Origin: Pseudomonas gingeri
Lineage (GTDB): Bacteria; Pseudomonadota; Gammaproteobacteria; Pseudomonadales; Pseudomonadaceae
Direction of reading: 5' to 3'
NCBI RefSeq assembly: GCF_013385635.1
Contig: NZ_JACAPR010000012.1
Span: 124,001-188,000, forward strand
Length of the DNA: 64,000 bases
The position numbers were made by a program, and so were the translations under genes. Under the pieces are notes generated by a model. It saw nothing but the letters and a program-made list of their open reading frames with translations, did not search any database and was not told the origin of the DNA. Numbering within the stretch: position 1 is the first letter of the stretch; the number at the start of each line of letters is the position of its first letter. Below, piece by piece: positions 25,847-34,238 of this stretch.

Positions 25847-26965
25847 ATGACCAAATCCCGTGCGCTGCTGCGCCTGAGTGCCCTGTTCACCGTGTTGCTG
25901 CTCGGCCCCGTAGCGGTGGCCTCGGCCCATGAAGTCACCGACGTGCTCGGCCGCAAGGTCGATGTACCGGACCATGTCCAGCGCGTGGTGCTGGGTGAAG
26001 GCCGGCTGATTTCCGCCTTCGCCCTGCTCGACCGCGAGGCACCGTTCCAGCGCATCGTCGGCTGGCAGAACGACCTGCGCCTGCTCGACCCGCACACCTA
26101 CGCGGCGTATGCGGCCAAGTTCCCCAAGGTCAAGGACATCCCGCTGATCGGCCAGGCCTCGGAGCAGAGCGTCAGCGCCGAAGAAATTCTCAGCCTGAAA
26201 CCGGACCTGGCGGTGTTCAGTATCTCCGGCCACGGCCCGACCGAGCATAGTCCGGTGGCCGATGTGCTGGCCAAGGCCGGCATCGCGGTGCTGTTCGTCG
26301 ACTTCCGGATCAATCCGATCAAGGGCACCCACGACAGCCTCAGTGCCCTGGGCCAGGCCCTCGACCGCGAGCCACAGGCCAAGGCGTACCTGGATTTCTA
26401 TGACCAGCACCTGAAGGCGATCACCGACAAGGTCGGCAACCTGCCGGAAAGCCAGCGCCCGAAAGTCTTCCTCGAACTGCTGGCCGGGGCCTGGCAGGCA
26501 CCGGGACACACCACCGGCAAGAGTGGCATGGGTGAAGTAATCCGCACCGTCGGCGGGGTCAATATCGCCGAAGGCGTGGTGCCGGGTGCGCTGGGGGATA
26601 TCAGTGTCGAATATGCGCTCAAGGCCGATCCGGACCTGTATGTCGCCACCGGCAATCACAAGCCGGGGCTGATCCTCGGTGCAGAGGTCAGCCAGGCCGA
26701 AGCGAGCGAAGCCTTCGACAGCGTGCTCGCCCGTCCCGAGTTCAAGAACCTGCGGGCGATCCGCATGGGCAATGCCCACGGCCTGTGGCATGACTTCTAC
26801 AACTCGCCCTACAACCTGCTGGCCATCGAAGCCCTGGCCAAGTGGATCCATCCGCAACTGTTCGCCCAGTTGAATCCGCAGGACACCATGGACGCCATGA
26901 ACCAGCAGTTCCTCGATACGCCGCTCAAGGGCGCGTACTGGATCGACGCGCCAACCCATCATTGA
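25847..26965 (+). CDS. Periplasmic iron-siderophore-binding protein (FecB/FepB type)
   Basis: 372 residues from ATG 25847, with GGAGAT seven bases upstream; it follows piuC by 31 bp. Signal peptide MTKSRALLRLSALFTVLLLG to AHE. Mature part is the two-lobed PF01497-type fold (HEVTDVLGRKVDVP, EEILSLKPDLAVFSI, GKSGMGEVIRTVGGVNIAE). No lipobox, so it is soluble in the periplasm. It delivers the ferric chelate to the FecCD-type permease encoded next. Confidence 0.88.
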   Translation: MTKSRALLRLSALFTVLLLGPVAVASAHEVTDVLGRKVDVPDHVQRVVLGEGRLISAFALLDREAPFQRIVGWQNDLRLLDPHTYAAYAAKFPKVKDIPLIGQASEQSVSAEEILSLKPDLAVFSISGHGPTEHSPVADVLAKAGIAVLFVDFRINPIKGTHDSLSALGQALDREPQAKAYLDFYDQHLKAITDKVGNLPESQRPKVFLELLAGAWQAPGHTTGKSGMGEVIRTVGGVNIAEGVVPGALGDISVEYALKADPDLYVATGNHKPGLILGAEVSQAEASEAFDSVLARPEFKNLRAIRMGNAHGLWHDFYNSPYNLLAIEALAKWIHPQLFAQLNPQDTMDAMNQQFLDTPLKGAYWIDAPTHH

Positions 26966-26992
26966 GGATCAAGGGCTGTCACGCGCCCCTTT

Positions 26993-27018
26993 GTGGGAGC
27001 CGGCTTGCCGGCTCCCAC
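26993..27018. repeat. REP palindrome
   Basis: GTGGGAGCCGGCT-TGCC-GGCTCCCAC, a near-perfect palindrome of the fluorescent-pseudomonad REP type, in the 78 bp between the binding-protein and permease genes. It could fold in the mRNA and lower or stabilise segments of the operon transcript. Confidence 0.85.
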
Positions 27019-27043
27019 TGGAGTTGTGACAAGCCTGAAGACG

Positions 27044-28114
27044 ATGAGTACATCCTTGAGTGTTTCTCCCCTGGACCTGGCAACTGCCAGCCAGGGTTAT
27101 CGCCGCCTGTTGCTGCGCCGCCTGTGGTTACTGGTGCTGCTGGGCGGCGCCTTGCTCTGCGCGATTCTGGTCGACCTGGCCAGCGGCCCGTCCGGGATGG
27201 GCCTGCCGGCCCTGCTCGACGGCCTGCTGCACCCGGCCCACCTGAGCCTGACCGACCAGGTGATCATCTGGAACGTGCGCCTTCCCTACACCCTGATGGC
27301 CGTGCTGGTGGGCTGCGCGTTGTCCCTGGCCGGCGCGGAAATGCAGGCGATCCTCAACAACCCGCTGGCCAGCCCGTTTACCCTGGGCGTGTCCTCCGCC
27401 GCGGCTCTCGGCGCCTCGCTGGTGATCGTGTTCCCGGTTTCCACTGTGTGGCTGTCGAACAATACGGCGATTTCGCTTTCGGCCTTTGTCTTCGCCGCTG
27501 CCTCGGTATTTCTCCTGCAAGCCATGTCACGCCTGCGCGGCGCCGGGGTGGAAAGCCTGGTGCTGTTCGGCATCGCCCTGGTCTTCAGTTGCAACGCGGT
27601 GGTGGCGCTGCTGCAACTGGTCGCCACCGAAGACGTGCTGCAACAACTGGTGTTCTGGACCCTGGGCAGCGTGACCCGGGCCAACTGGGACAAGCTGGGC
27701 ATCCTCGCGCTGGTGATCGTCGTGGTCATGCCCTTCTCCTTTTCCGCCGCGCCACGCATGACCTTGCTACGCATGGGTGAGGATCGCGCCATGAGTTTCG
27801 GCGTCGATGTGAAGCGCCTGCGTTTCGCCTCGCTGCTGCGCATCAGCCTGTTGTCGGCGACGGCGGTGGCCTTTGTCGGCACCATTGGTTTTATCGGCCT
27901 GGTGGGACCGCATATCGCGCGGATCCTGGTGGGCGAAGACCAACGTTTCCTGCTGCCCGCCAGTGCCCTGGTCGGCGCCTTGCTGCTGTCGCTGTCGTCG
28001 ATTGCCAGCAAATTGATCATGCCCGGCGTGATCGTACCGGTGGGCATTGTCACGGCACTGGTCGGCGTACCGATCTTCGTGCTGCTGGTGTTCAAGCGCG
28101 GGAGGCGGCCATGA
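27044..28114 (+). CDS. FecCD-family iron ABC transporter permease
   Basis: 356 residues from ATG 27044 (MSTSLSVSPLDLA); the longer start would run through the REP element. Nine or ten hydrophobic helices; conserved FecCD segments RLPYTLMAVLVGCALSLAG, MQAILNNPLASPFTLGVSS, FSFGVDVKRLR-like block MSFGVDVKRLRFAS and GFIGLVGPHIARILVG. Imports the ferric chelate across the inner membrane as a homodimer. Its stop overlaps the ATPase start by 4 bp. Confidence 0.92.
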   Translation: MSTSLSVSPLDLATASQGYRRLLLRRLWLLVLLGGALLCAILVDLASGPSGMGLPALLDGLLHPAHLSLTDQVIIWNVRLPYTLMAVLVGCALSLAGAEMQAILNNPLASPFTLGVSSAAALGASLVIVFPVSTVWLSNNTAISLSAFVFAAASVFLLQAMSRLRGAGVESLVLFGIALVFSCNAVVALLQLVATEDVLQQLVFWTLGSVTRANWDKLGILALVIVVVMPFSFSAAPRMTLLRMGEDRAMSFGVDVKRLRFASLLRISLLSATAVAFVGTIGFIGLVGPHIARILVGEDQRFLLPASALVGALLLSLSSIASKLIMPGVIVPVGIVTALVGVPIFVLLVFKRGRRP

Positions 28115-28893
28115 GCGAGCAGGAACACGGCCTGCGGGTCGAACATGCGGTGATTGGCTACGGACGGCGCCAGGTGGTGCGCGACCTGAGCATGCCAACG
28201 CTGCAACCTGGCACCCTGACGGCGCTGATCGGCCCCAACGGTGCCGGCAAGTCGACCCTGCTGCGCGGCATCGCCGGCCTGGAAAAGATGAGCGGCGCGG
28301 TGCGCCTGCAGGGTGAGGACCTGACCCGCCTGTCGGTCGCCGAACGGGCGCGACGGGTCACCTATATGCCGCAGAACCTGCCGCCGGGCCTGAGCCTCAG
28401 CGTGCTGGAAAGCGTGATCGCCGCCCTGCGTGTCGGCCAGCTGTCCAGCGCCGAATGCCTGGAAGAAGCATTCAAGGCGCTGCAGCGCATCGGCATCACG
28501 CATCTGGCGGACCAGTGGTTGAGCACCTTGTCCGGCGGCCAGCGCCAACTCGTCAGCCTGGCGCAGTTGATTGCCCGGCGACCGCAGGTGATGCTGCTGG
28601 ACGAGCCCACCAGCGCCCTGGACCTCAACTACCAGTTGAAAGTCATGGCCTGTGTGCAATCGCTGGTGCGCGAACACCGGTTGATCGCCGTGGTGGTGCT
28701 GCACGATATCAACCTCGCCGCACGTTATGCCGACAACCTCGCGGTGCTGCGCCAGGGCCAACTGTTCGCCAGCGGCGCGCCCGAGGCGATTCTCGATACC
28801 CGTCTGTTCGCCGAGGTCTATGGCGTGCGGGCACGGATCGAGCGCTGCTCGCGGGAGACCTTGCAGGTACTGGTGGACGAGGCGGTCGGCTAA
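28111..28893 (+). CDS. Iron-siderophore ABC transporter ATPase (FecE/FepC type)
   Basis: 260 residues. Walker A LIGPNGAGKST, Q-loop YMPQNLPPG, signature LSGGQRQLVSLAQLI, Walker B VMLLDEPTSALD and switch His in VVVLHDINLA. Last gene of the receptor-dioxygenase-ABC operon, start overlapping the permease stop (ATGA). Ends 4 bp before the stop of the convergent isochorismatase-like gene. Confidence 0.93.
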   Translation: MSEQEHGLRVEHAVIGYGRRQVVRDLSMPTLQPGTLTALIGPNGAGKSTLLRGIAGLEKMSGAVRLQGEDLTRLSVAERARRVTYMPQNLPPGLSLSVLESVIAALRVGQLSSAECLEEAFKALQRIGITHLADQWLSTLSGGQRQLVSLAQLIARRPQVMLLDEPTSALDLNYQLKVMACVQSLVREHRLIAVVVLHDINLAARYADNLAVLRQGQLFASGAPEAILDTRLFAEVYGVRARIERCSRETLQVLVDEAVG

Positions 28894-28897
28894 CCGC

Positions 28898-29449
28898 TCA
28901 AAGCAGCTCGCGGCTGGATACCACGGTGGCGTACTCGCCATGCAGGTTGCCCAGGGACATCGCGTGTACCTCCTGGGCGCTGTGGGGTTGGCCGAAGAAG
29001 TCCACCTTGTCGAAGGTGTAGCAGGCGTCTTCGACCACCCAGGTGGCAAACCCCAGGTTGCCGGCGGTGCGCGCCGTCGACTCCACGGAGTTGTTGGTGG
29101 CCACGCCGACGATCACCAACTGCTCGATGCCCGCCTCTTGCAGACGGACTTGCAGGCCGGTGGCGCAAAAGGCATCCGGCACGTCCTTCTGCACCAGCCA
29201 TTCCCCCGCCGACGGCCGGAAACGCTGCTGAAACTCCACCCCCGACTGCCCTGGCCAGAACACCGACTCCGGTGAGCGGGACAGGTGCTGCACATGGATC
29301 ACCGGACGCGCGTTGCCGCGCCAGTGCCGCAGCAACTCGGCCATTCTTTCTTCAGCCTGCGGATTGTTGCGTGGCCCGAGCCGCGGCTGTTGAATGCCCT
29401 GCTGCTGGTCGATCACGATCAATGCCGTGCGGTCCCCGATAGTCGCCAT
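28898..29449 (-). CDS. Isochorismatase-fold hydrolase with Ser at the usual Cys position
   Basis: 183 residues from ATG 29449, after GGGGA. The family Asp is Asp14 (LIVIDQQQG) and the Lys is Lys88 (LVQKDVPDAF). The catalytic-cysteine motif reads GVATNNSVEST, placing Ser121 where amidase members have Cys. PhzD-type isochorismatases also lack Cys (Ser or Gly), so a vinyl-ether-hydrolase-like chemistry is as plausible as amide hydrolysis. It sits next to a siderophore-uptake operon, convergent with it. Family sure; reaction unknown. Confidence 0.8.
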   Translation of the reverse strand: MATIGDRTALIVIDQQQGIQQPRLGPRNNPQAEERMAELLRHWRGNARPVIHVQHLSRSPESVFWPGQSGVEFQQRFRPSAGEWLVQKDVPDAFCATGLQVRLQEAGIEQLVIVGVATNNSVESTARTAGNLGFATWVVEDACYTFDKVDFFGQPHSAQEVHAMSLGNLHGEYATVVSSRELL

Positions 29450-29599
29450 TCCCCGTGTCCCTGTTATCTGCCTTGAAGCCTTGCAGTTGAGCATCCAGGG
29501 CTTCCACTCGACAAGCCATTGGGAGTAAAACAGTCGGCTCACGGCGAACCGCCGGGCAAGATCCACTGCGGTTCAAGCAGACCTGACCTGGAGCGCGGC

Positions 29600-30244
29600 A
29601 TGATCGACCTGTATTACTGGACCACCCCCAACGGCCACAAAATCTCGATTTTCCTGGAAGAGGCCGGCCTGCCCTACCAGGTTCACCCGGTGAATATCGG
29701 TGCCGGCGAGCAGTTCAGGCCCGAGTTCCTGAAGATTGCCCCCAACAACCGGATTCCGGCGATTGTCGACCACACGCCGGCCGACGGTGGTGAACCGCTG
29801 TCGCTGTTCGAGTCCGGCGCGATCCTGCTGTACCTGGCGGAAAAGACCGGCCGCTTCATTCCCCAGGACCTGCGCGGACGCCAGGAAACGCTGCAATGGC
29901 TGTTCTGGCAGATGGGCGGCCTGGGGCCGATGGCCGGGCAGAATCATCATTTCAACGTCTTCGCGCCGGAAAAGATTCCCTACGCGATGAAACGCTATAT
30001 CGACGAGACCGCCCGTCTGTACGGCGTGCTGGACAAGCGCCTGGCCGACCGCGCATTCGTTGCCGGCAGCGAATACAGCATCGCCGACATGGCGATCTAC
30101 CCGTGGATCGTTTCCCACCAGCGCCAGAGCCAGAAGCTGGAAGACTTCCCCCATCTGCATCGCTGGTTCAAGGTCATCCAGGCCCGGCCGGCCACCGGGC
30201 GGGCCTATGCTTGGGTGGACAAAATCAACCCGCCCAAGCCCTGA
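29600..30244 (+). CDS. yfcG: Glutathione transferase-like disulfide-bond oxidoreductase YfcG
   Basis: 214 residues, no signal peptide. The start at ATG 29600 matches E. coli YfcG, and the sequence is very similar throughout as I recall it: TPNGHKISIFLEEAGL, PNNRIPAIVDHTPADGGEP, LSLFESGAILLYLAEKTG, LQWLFWQMGGLGPMAGQNHH. YfcG has glutathione-dependent disulfide reductase activity using two bound GSH and no cysteine of its own; here the first Thr/Asn (TPNGHK) of its active site are kept. A 151-bp gap separates it from the divergent isochorismatase-like gene. Confidence 0.9.
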   Translation: MIDLYYWTTPNGHKISIFLEEAGLPYQVHPVNIGAGEQFRPEFLKIAPNNRIPAIVDHTPADGGEPLSLFESGAILLYLAEKTGRFIPQDLRGRQETLQWLFWQMGGLGPMAGQNHHFNVFAPEKIPYAMKRYIDETARLYGVLDKRLADRAFVAGSEYSIADMAIYPWIVSHQRQSQKLEDFPHLHRWFKVIQARPATGRAYAWVDKINPPKP

Positions 30245-30245
30245 A

Positions 30246-30285
30246 CCTGAAGCCTGAAGCCTGGAACTGAGACTGAGACTGAGAC
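30246..30285. repeat. Short tandem repeats (CTGAAGC and GAGACT units)
   Basis: Just after yfcG the sequence holds about three copies of a CTGAA(G)C(C)-type unit followed by three to four GAGACT units, running straight into the REPIN. Likely slippage-prone and useful as a strain marker; no coding role. Confidence 0.6.
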
Positions 30286-30357
30286 TGTGGGAGCGGGCTT
30301 GCCCGCGAAGAGGCCAGTGAGAACGCCAAAAGCTTCGGGGGCAAGCCCCCTCCCACA
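30286..30357. repeat. REPIN (two inverted REP elements)
   Basis: Begins TGTGGGAGCGGGCTTGCCCGCGAAG and ends GCTTCGGGGGCAAGCCCCCTCCCACA in inverted orientation, with a short centre. This is the REP doublet form of fluorescent pseudomonads, mobilised in trans by RAYT transposases. It lies in the 294-bp gap between yfcG and quiP, where I see no gene. Confidence 0.85.
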
Positions 30358-30538
30358 CTCCCTCCTCCCACCAATCCTCCTCCCACCCAAAAAAACCAGC
30401 TTGCCCCCCTCCCCCGCCCGACAGAAACAGCCAGGATTGCGCAAAACCCGAAAATAAGCGCAGCCCCCGTCTTGCGCGGCTTCCTCCTGCTCACTAACGT
30501 AGCGCCTTTACTGACGCTACCCCCGCAGGAGCCTTGCC

Positions 30539-32992
30539 ATGGCCTCGCCAGCCTTTCCCCCTTTTCTTCACAAATGTGGCGTTGCCGCCGCCGTGGCAGG
30601 CCTGCTCGGCCTGGGCGGCTGCCAGGCCTGGAACACCCAGGACAGCCTGCCGCCGACTTCCGGCGTGCAACCGCTCAAGGGGCTGGCGCAGAACGTGTCG
30701 GTGCGCCGCAACGCCGTCGGCATACCGTTGATCGAAAGCAACACCTTCCATGACGCGTTATTCACCCTCGGCTACGTCCACGCCAGCGACCGCATCACCC
30801 AGATGGTCACCCTGCGCCTGCTGGCCCAGGGTCGCCTGGCGGAAATGAACGGTGCCGATGCCCTGGACACCGACCGGTTCATGCGCGCGGTCAACCTGAA
30901 GAAAAGCGCCGGAGAGCTGTACAACGCCGCGTCGCCACGCCTCAAGCGCTTCTTCGAAGTCTATGCCCGGGGCGTCAACGCCTACCTGTTCCGCTATCGC
31001 GACAAGCTACCGGCGGACCTGGCCCAGAGCGGCTATACGCCGGAATACTGGAAACCGGAAGATTCCGCGCTGATGTTCTGCCTGCTGAACTTCCAGCTGT
31101 CGGCCAACCTGCCGGAAGAGATTTCGTCGCTGGTGATCGCGCAGAAGGTCGGCATCGACAAACTCGCCTGGCTGACCCCGACCGCACCGGACGAACCGTT
31201 GCCCCAGGCTGACGCGGACAAGCTCAAGGGCGTGGCCCTGAGCCAGATTGCCGGGCTCGGCGCCGTCAACAAGGCGGCTACGCAAGTGGCGACCCTGAAC
31301 GGCTTCGGCGCCGGCACCTCGACCAACTGGGCTATCGGCCCGCAACGCAGCCGCAGCGGCAAGAGCCTGCTGGCCGCCGACCTGCAACAACCGAGCAGCG
31401 CCCCCGCCGCCTGGAACTACGTGCAGATCCGCGCGCCGAAGTACCAGGCCGCCGGTGCCTCGATTGCCGGCCTGCCGGCGATCCTCTCCGGTTTCAACGG
31501 CAAGGTGGCCTGGAGCATGGCCTCGGTGCTCGGCGACAACCAGGACCTGTTCCTGGAAAAACTCAAGCGCCAGGGCAACGCGCTCTATTACGAAGCAGAC
31601 GGCAAATGGCTGCCGGCCATCGCGCGCAACGAAACCTACTTTATCAAGGGCCAGCGACCGATCCGCGAGCTGGTCTTCGAAACCCGCCACGGGCCGTTGC
31701 TCAACAGCGCCCTGGGCGATACGCCACTGGCCAGCGGTTATGGCCTGGCGCTGCAGACCCCGTCGCTCAAGGACGACAAGAGCCTCGATGCGTTCTTCGA
31801 CCTGTCCCGGGCCCAGAGCACCGAGAAGGCTTCGGACGCCAGCCGGGAAATCCGCGCCATCGCCCTGAACATGATCTTCGCCGACGCCAGCAATATCGGC
31901 TGGCAGGTCACCGGTCGCTACCCTAACCGTCGCGAAGGCGAAGGCCTGTTCCCGTCACCGGGCTGGGACAGCCGCTTCGACTGGGACGGTTACGCCGACG
32001 CGATGCTCCACCCCTACGACCAGGACCCGCAGCAGGGCTGGCTGGGCACCGCCAACCAGCGCACGGCGGCCAAGGGCTACGGTATGCAACTGTCCAACTC
32101 CTGGTATTACCCGGAGCGTGGCGAGCGCCTCGCGGAACTGGCCGGCTCCGGCAAGCAGGACACCCGCAGCGTGATCGCGATGCAGTACGACCAGAGCACC
32201 ACCTTCGCCAACAAACTGAAGAAGATGTTCGAGGCCCCGGGCATGGCCCAGCCGCTCAAGCAGGCCATCGATGCCCTGCCCGAAACCGAGCGCAGCAAGG
32301 CACGGGAAGCCTTCAGCCGACTGATGGCGTTCGACGGCAAGCTCAGCCCGACCTCGGCCGATGCCGCGCTGTACGAACTGTTCCTGCAGGAAAGCATGAA
32401 GCAGATCTTCCTCGACAAGCTCGGTCCGGAAAACGGCGTGGTATGGCAGGCGTTTATCGCCGATGGCCGGTTGTCCTACTCGGCCCAGGCCGACCATCTG
32501 CTGGGACGCGAGGACAGCCCGTTCTGGGACGACAGCCGCACCCCGCAGAAAGAAGACAAGCCGGCCATCCTGGCCCGCAGCCTGGCGGCGACGATCACCG
32601 CCGGCGACAGTCAGTTGGGGGCCGACCACAAGGCCTGGCAATGGGGCAAGCTGCACCGTTACGAGTGGAAGAATGCCAGCGGCCAGGTGATCCGCGGTCC
32701 GATCCAGGCCGGCGGCGATCACACCACCCTGAACACTGCGGCCTACCTGTGGGGCGGGACGAATTTCGATATCACCCTGGCGCCGGCGCTGCGACTGATC
32801 GTCGACTTCGGCCAGATCGAACCGATGATGGGCCAGCAAAGCCCCGGCCAGTCCGGCAACCCGGCCAGCCCATACTACGCCAGCGGTATCGATGGCTGGT
32901 TGAAGGCGCAGTACGTCAGTTTCCCGATGCAGCCGCAGAACCTCGACAAGGCCTACGGCACGACGCGCCTGACGCTGACGCCGAGCAAGTAG
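30539..32992 (+). CDS. quiP: Acyl-homoserine lactone acylase QuiP
   Basis: 817 residues, Ntn-hydrolase of the penicillin acylase family. N-terminal leader ends LGLGGC (Cys28, lipobox-like), so export is clear and lipidation possible. Then WNTQDSLPPTSGVQPLKGLA, VRRNAVGIPLIES and GYVHASDRITQMV, which I recall nearly verbatim from QuiP (PA1032). The autocatalytic nucleophile is probably Ser261 in GAGTSTNWAIGPQRSRSG, the new N-terminus of the beta chain. Family members of P. aeruginosa have S-N-N-W; here it reads S-T-N-W. QuiP degrades long-chain AHL signals, hence quorum quenching. AGGAG lies eight bases before the ATG. Confidence 0.92.
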   Translation: MASPAFPPFLHKCGVAAAVAGLLGLGGCQAWNTQDSLPPTSGVQPLKGLAQNVSVRRNAVGIPLIESNTFHDALFTLGYVHASDRITQMVTLRLLAQGRLAEMNGADALDTDRFMRAVNLKKSAGELYNAASPRLKRFFEVYARGVNAYLFRYRDKLPADLAQSGYTPEYWKPEDSALMFCLLNFQLSANLPEEISSLVIAQKVGIDKLAWLTPTAPDEPLPQADADKLKGVALSQIAGLGAVNKAATQVATLNGFGAGTSTNWAIGPQRSRSGKSLLAADLQQPSSAPAAWNYVQIRAPKYQAAGASIAGLPAILSGFNGKVAWSMASVLGDNQDLFLEKLKRQGNALYYEADGKWLPAIARNETYFIKGQRPIRELVFETRHGPLLNSALGDTPLASGYGLALQTPSLKDDKSLDAFFDLSRAQSTEKASDASREIRAIALNMIFADASNIGWQVTGRYPNRREGEGLFPSPGWDSRFDWDGYADAMLHPYDQDPQQGWLGTANQRTAAKGYGMQLSNSWYYPERGERLAELAGSGKQDTRSVIAMQYDQSTTFANKLKKMFEAPGMAQPLKQAIDALPETERSKAREAFSRLMAFDGKLSPTSADAALYELFLQESMKQIFLDKLGPENGVVWQAFIADGRLSYSAQADHLLGREDSPFWDDSRTPQKEDKPAILARSLAATITAGDSQLGADHKAWQWGKLHRYEWKNASGQVIRGPIQAGGDHTTLNTAAYLWGGTNFDITLAPALRLIVDFGQIEPMMGQQSPGQSGNPASPYYASGIDGWLKAQYVSFPMQPQNLDKAYGTTRLTLTPSK

Positions 32993-33003
32993 TCCCGACA
33001 GTC

Positions 33004-33195
33004 ACCAGAGCGGACGCGGAACGTCCAGAGAGGCGTTACCACGCAGAGCGTGGGAACGATCTTTCAAAGGTTACTGCTCCAAGTTGATCCTCCCCACGCT
33101 CCGCGTGGGTATGCAGCCCGTGACGCTCCGCGTCACAAGCGCGGACGCGGAGCGTTCGCAGAGGCACCACCACGCAGAGCGTAGGAACGATCTGC
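33004..33195. repeat. Palindromic intergenic repeat (GATCGTTCCCACGC family), long copy
   Basis: Contains direct repeats of a block ending ACCACGCAGAGCGT(G/A)GGAACGATCT at about 33028-33062 and 33158-33192, plus inner palindromes CCCCACGCTCCGCGTGGG and GTGACGCTCCGCGTCAC. Related to the short copy at 8409-8465. It fills most of the gap after quiP; no ORF or RNA gene recognised inside it. Confidence 0.75.
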
Positions 33196-33306
33196 CATAA
33201 AGTTATTGCACCAATATGAAGCACTTGTTTTTTAGTGCACGATTTCGGGCATGATTGGATGGCTCGTAGCCATATTCCTGCCTTTTAAAACGCTCGTTCG
33301 GGACTC

Positions 33307-33322
33307 TGGTTCGGAAATTGCT
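33307..33322 (+). promoter_or_regulatory. Sigma-54 (RpoN) -24/-12 promoter of the amino-acid uptake operon
   Basis: TGGTTCG-GAAA-TTGCT fits the -24/-12 pattern TGGCACG-N4-TTGCA/T with GG and GC exactly 10 bp apart, 80 bp before the binding-protein ATG. Nitrogen-regulated transporters often use this promoter type. I saw no clear NtrC site. No TGTCGC-type ArgR half-site is visible upstream of this operon. Confidence 0.55.
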
Positions 33323-33402
33323 ACTTTTACCGAGTCATACGCGTTCCAGTAACAGTACTTAGTGCGCCACAAGCGCTCATCTTGGTTTTTAGGGATTGAA
33401 TA

Positions 33403-34182
33403 ATGAAAAAAGCATTGCTGACCCTTTCTGCACTGGCTCTCTGCATGGCCGCCGGCGTCGCCACGGCCAAGGAATACAAGGAACTGCGCTTTGGCGTGGA
33501 CCCGTCCTACGCGCCTTTCGAATCCAAGGCCGCTGACGGCAGCCTGGTCGGCTTCGACATCGACCTGGGCAACGCCATCTGTGCCGAACTCAAGGTCAAG
33601 TGCAAATGGGTCGAAAGTGACTTCGACGGCATGATCCCCGGCCTCAACGCCAACAAATTCGACGGCGTTATCTCGTCGATGACCGTGACCGAAGCCCGCC
33701 AGAAGGCCATCGACTTCTCCAACGAACTGTTCTCCGGCCCAACCTCGCTGGTGTTCAAAAAGGGTGCAAACTACTCCACGCCTGAGTCCCTCAAGGGCAA
33801 GAGCGTAGGCTACGAGCAAGGCACCATTCAGGAAGCCTACGCCAAGGCCGTGCTGGACAAGGCCGGTGTGACCACCAAGGCCTATGCCAACCAGGACCAG
33901 GTCTATGCCGACCTGACCTCCGGTCGTCTCGACGCTTCGGTACAGGACATGCTCCAGGCTGAACTGGGCTTCCTGAAGTCGCCAGCCGGTGCCGGCTACG
34001 AAGTCAGCAAGGCGATCGACGATCCGCTGCTGCCAGCGAAAACCGCGGTCGGTATCAAAAAAGGTAACAAAGACCTCAAGGCATTGCTGGATAAAGGTAT
34101 CGAAGCGTTACACAAGGACGGCAAGTACGCCGAAATCCAGAAGAAACACTTTGGCGACCTGAATCTGTATAGCGGGAAATAA
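33403..34182 (+). CDS. Periplasmic basic-amino-acid-binding protein of an Aot/His-type ABC transporter
   Basis: 259 residues with Sec signal (MKKALLTLSALALCMAAGVATA). Mature PBPb fold of the lysine/arginine/ornithine/histidine group: LRFGVDPSYAPFESKAADG, LVGFDIDLGNAICAELKVKC, SDFDGMIPGLNANKFDGVISSM, and FSNELFSGPTSLVFKKG. Operon order SBP-permease-permease-AotO-ATPase matches P. aeruginosa aotJQMOP, but the gene may equally be a paralog of the His/Arg type, and no argR follows. So the ligand is a basic amino acid, exact identity open. Confidence 0.88.
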   Translation: MKKALLTLSALALCMAAGVATAKEYKELRFGVDPSYAPFESKAADGSLVGFDIDLGNAICAELKVKCKWVESDFDGMIPGLNANKFDGVISSMTVTEARQKAIDFSNELFSGPTSLVFKKGANYSTPESLKGKSVGYEQGTIQEAYAKAVLDKAGVTTKAYANQDQVYADLTSGRLDASVQDMLQAELGFLKSPAGAGYEVSKAIDDPLLPAKTAVGIKKGNKDLKALLDKGIEALHKDGKYAEIQKKHFGDLNLYSGK

Positions 34183-34183
34183 T

Positions 34184-34211
34184 CCCCTGGGCGCCCCCTC
34201 GCCAGGGGCGC
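34184..34211. other. Stem-loop between binding-protein and permease genes
   Basis: CCCCTGG (34184-34190) pairs with CCAGGGG (34202-34208); an alternative GCGCCCC/GGGGCGC pairing overlaps it. No T-run, so probably an mRNA-stabilising or attenuating hairpin that makes the binding protein more abundant than the permeases. Confidence 0.6.
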
Positions 34212-34238
34212 TTTCCTGACAGCCAAAGGCACCCGTTC

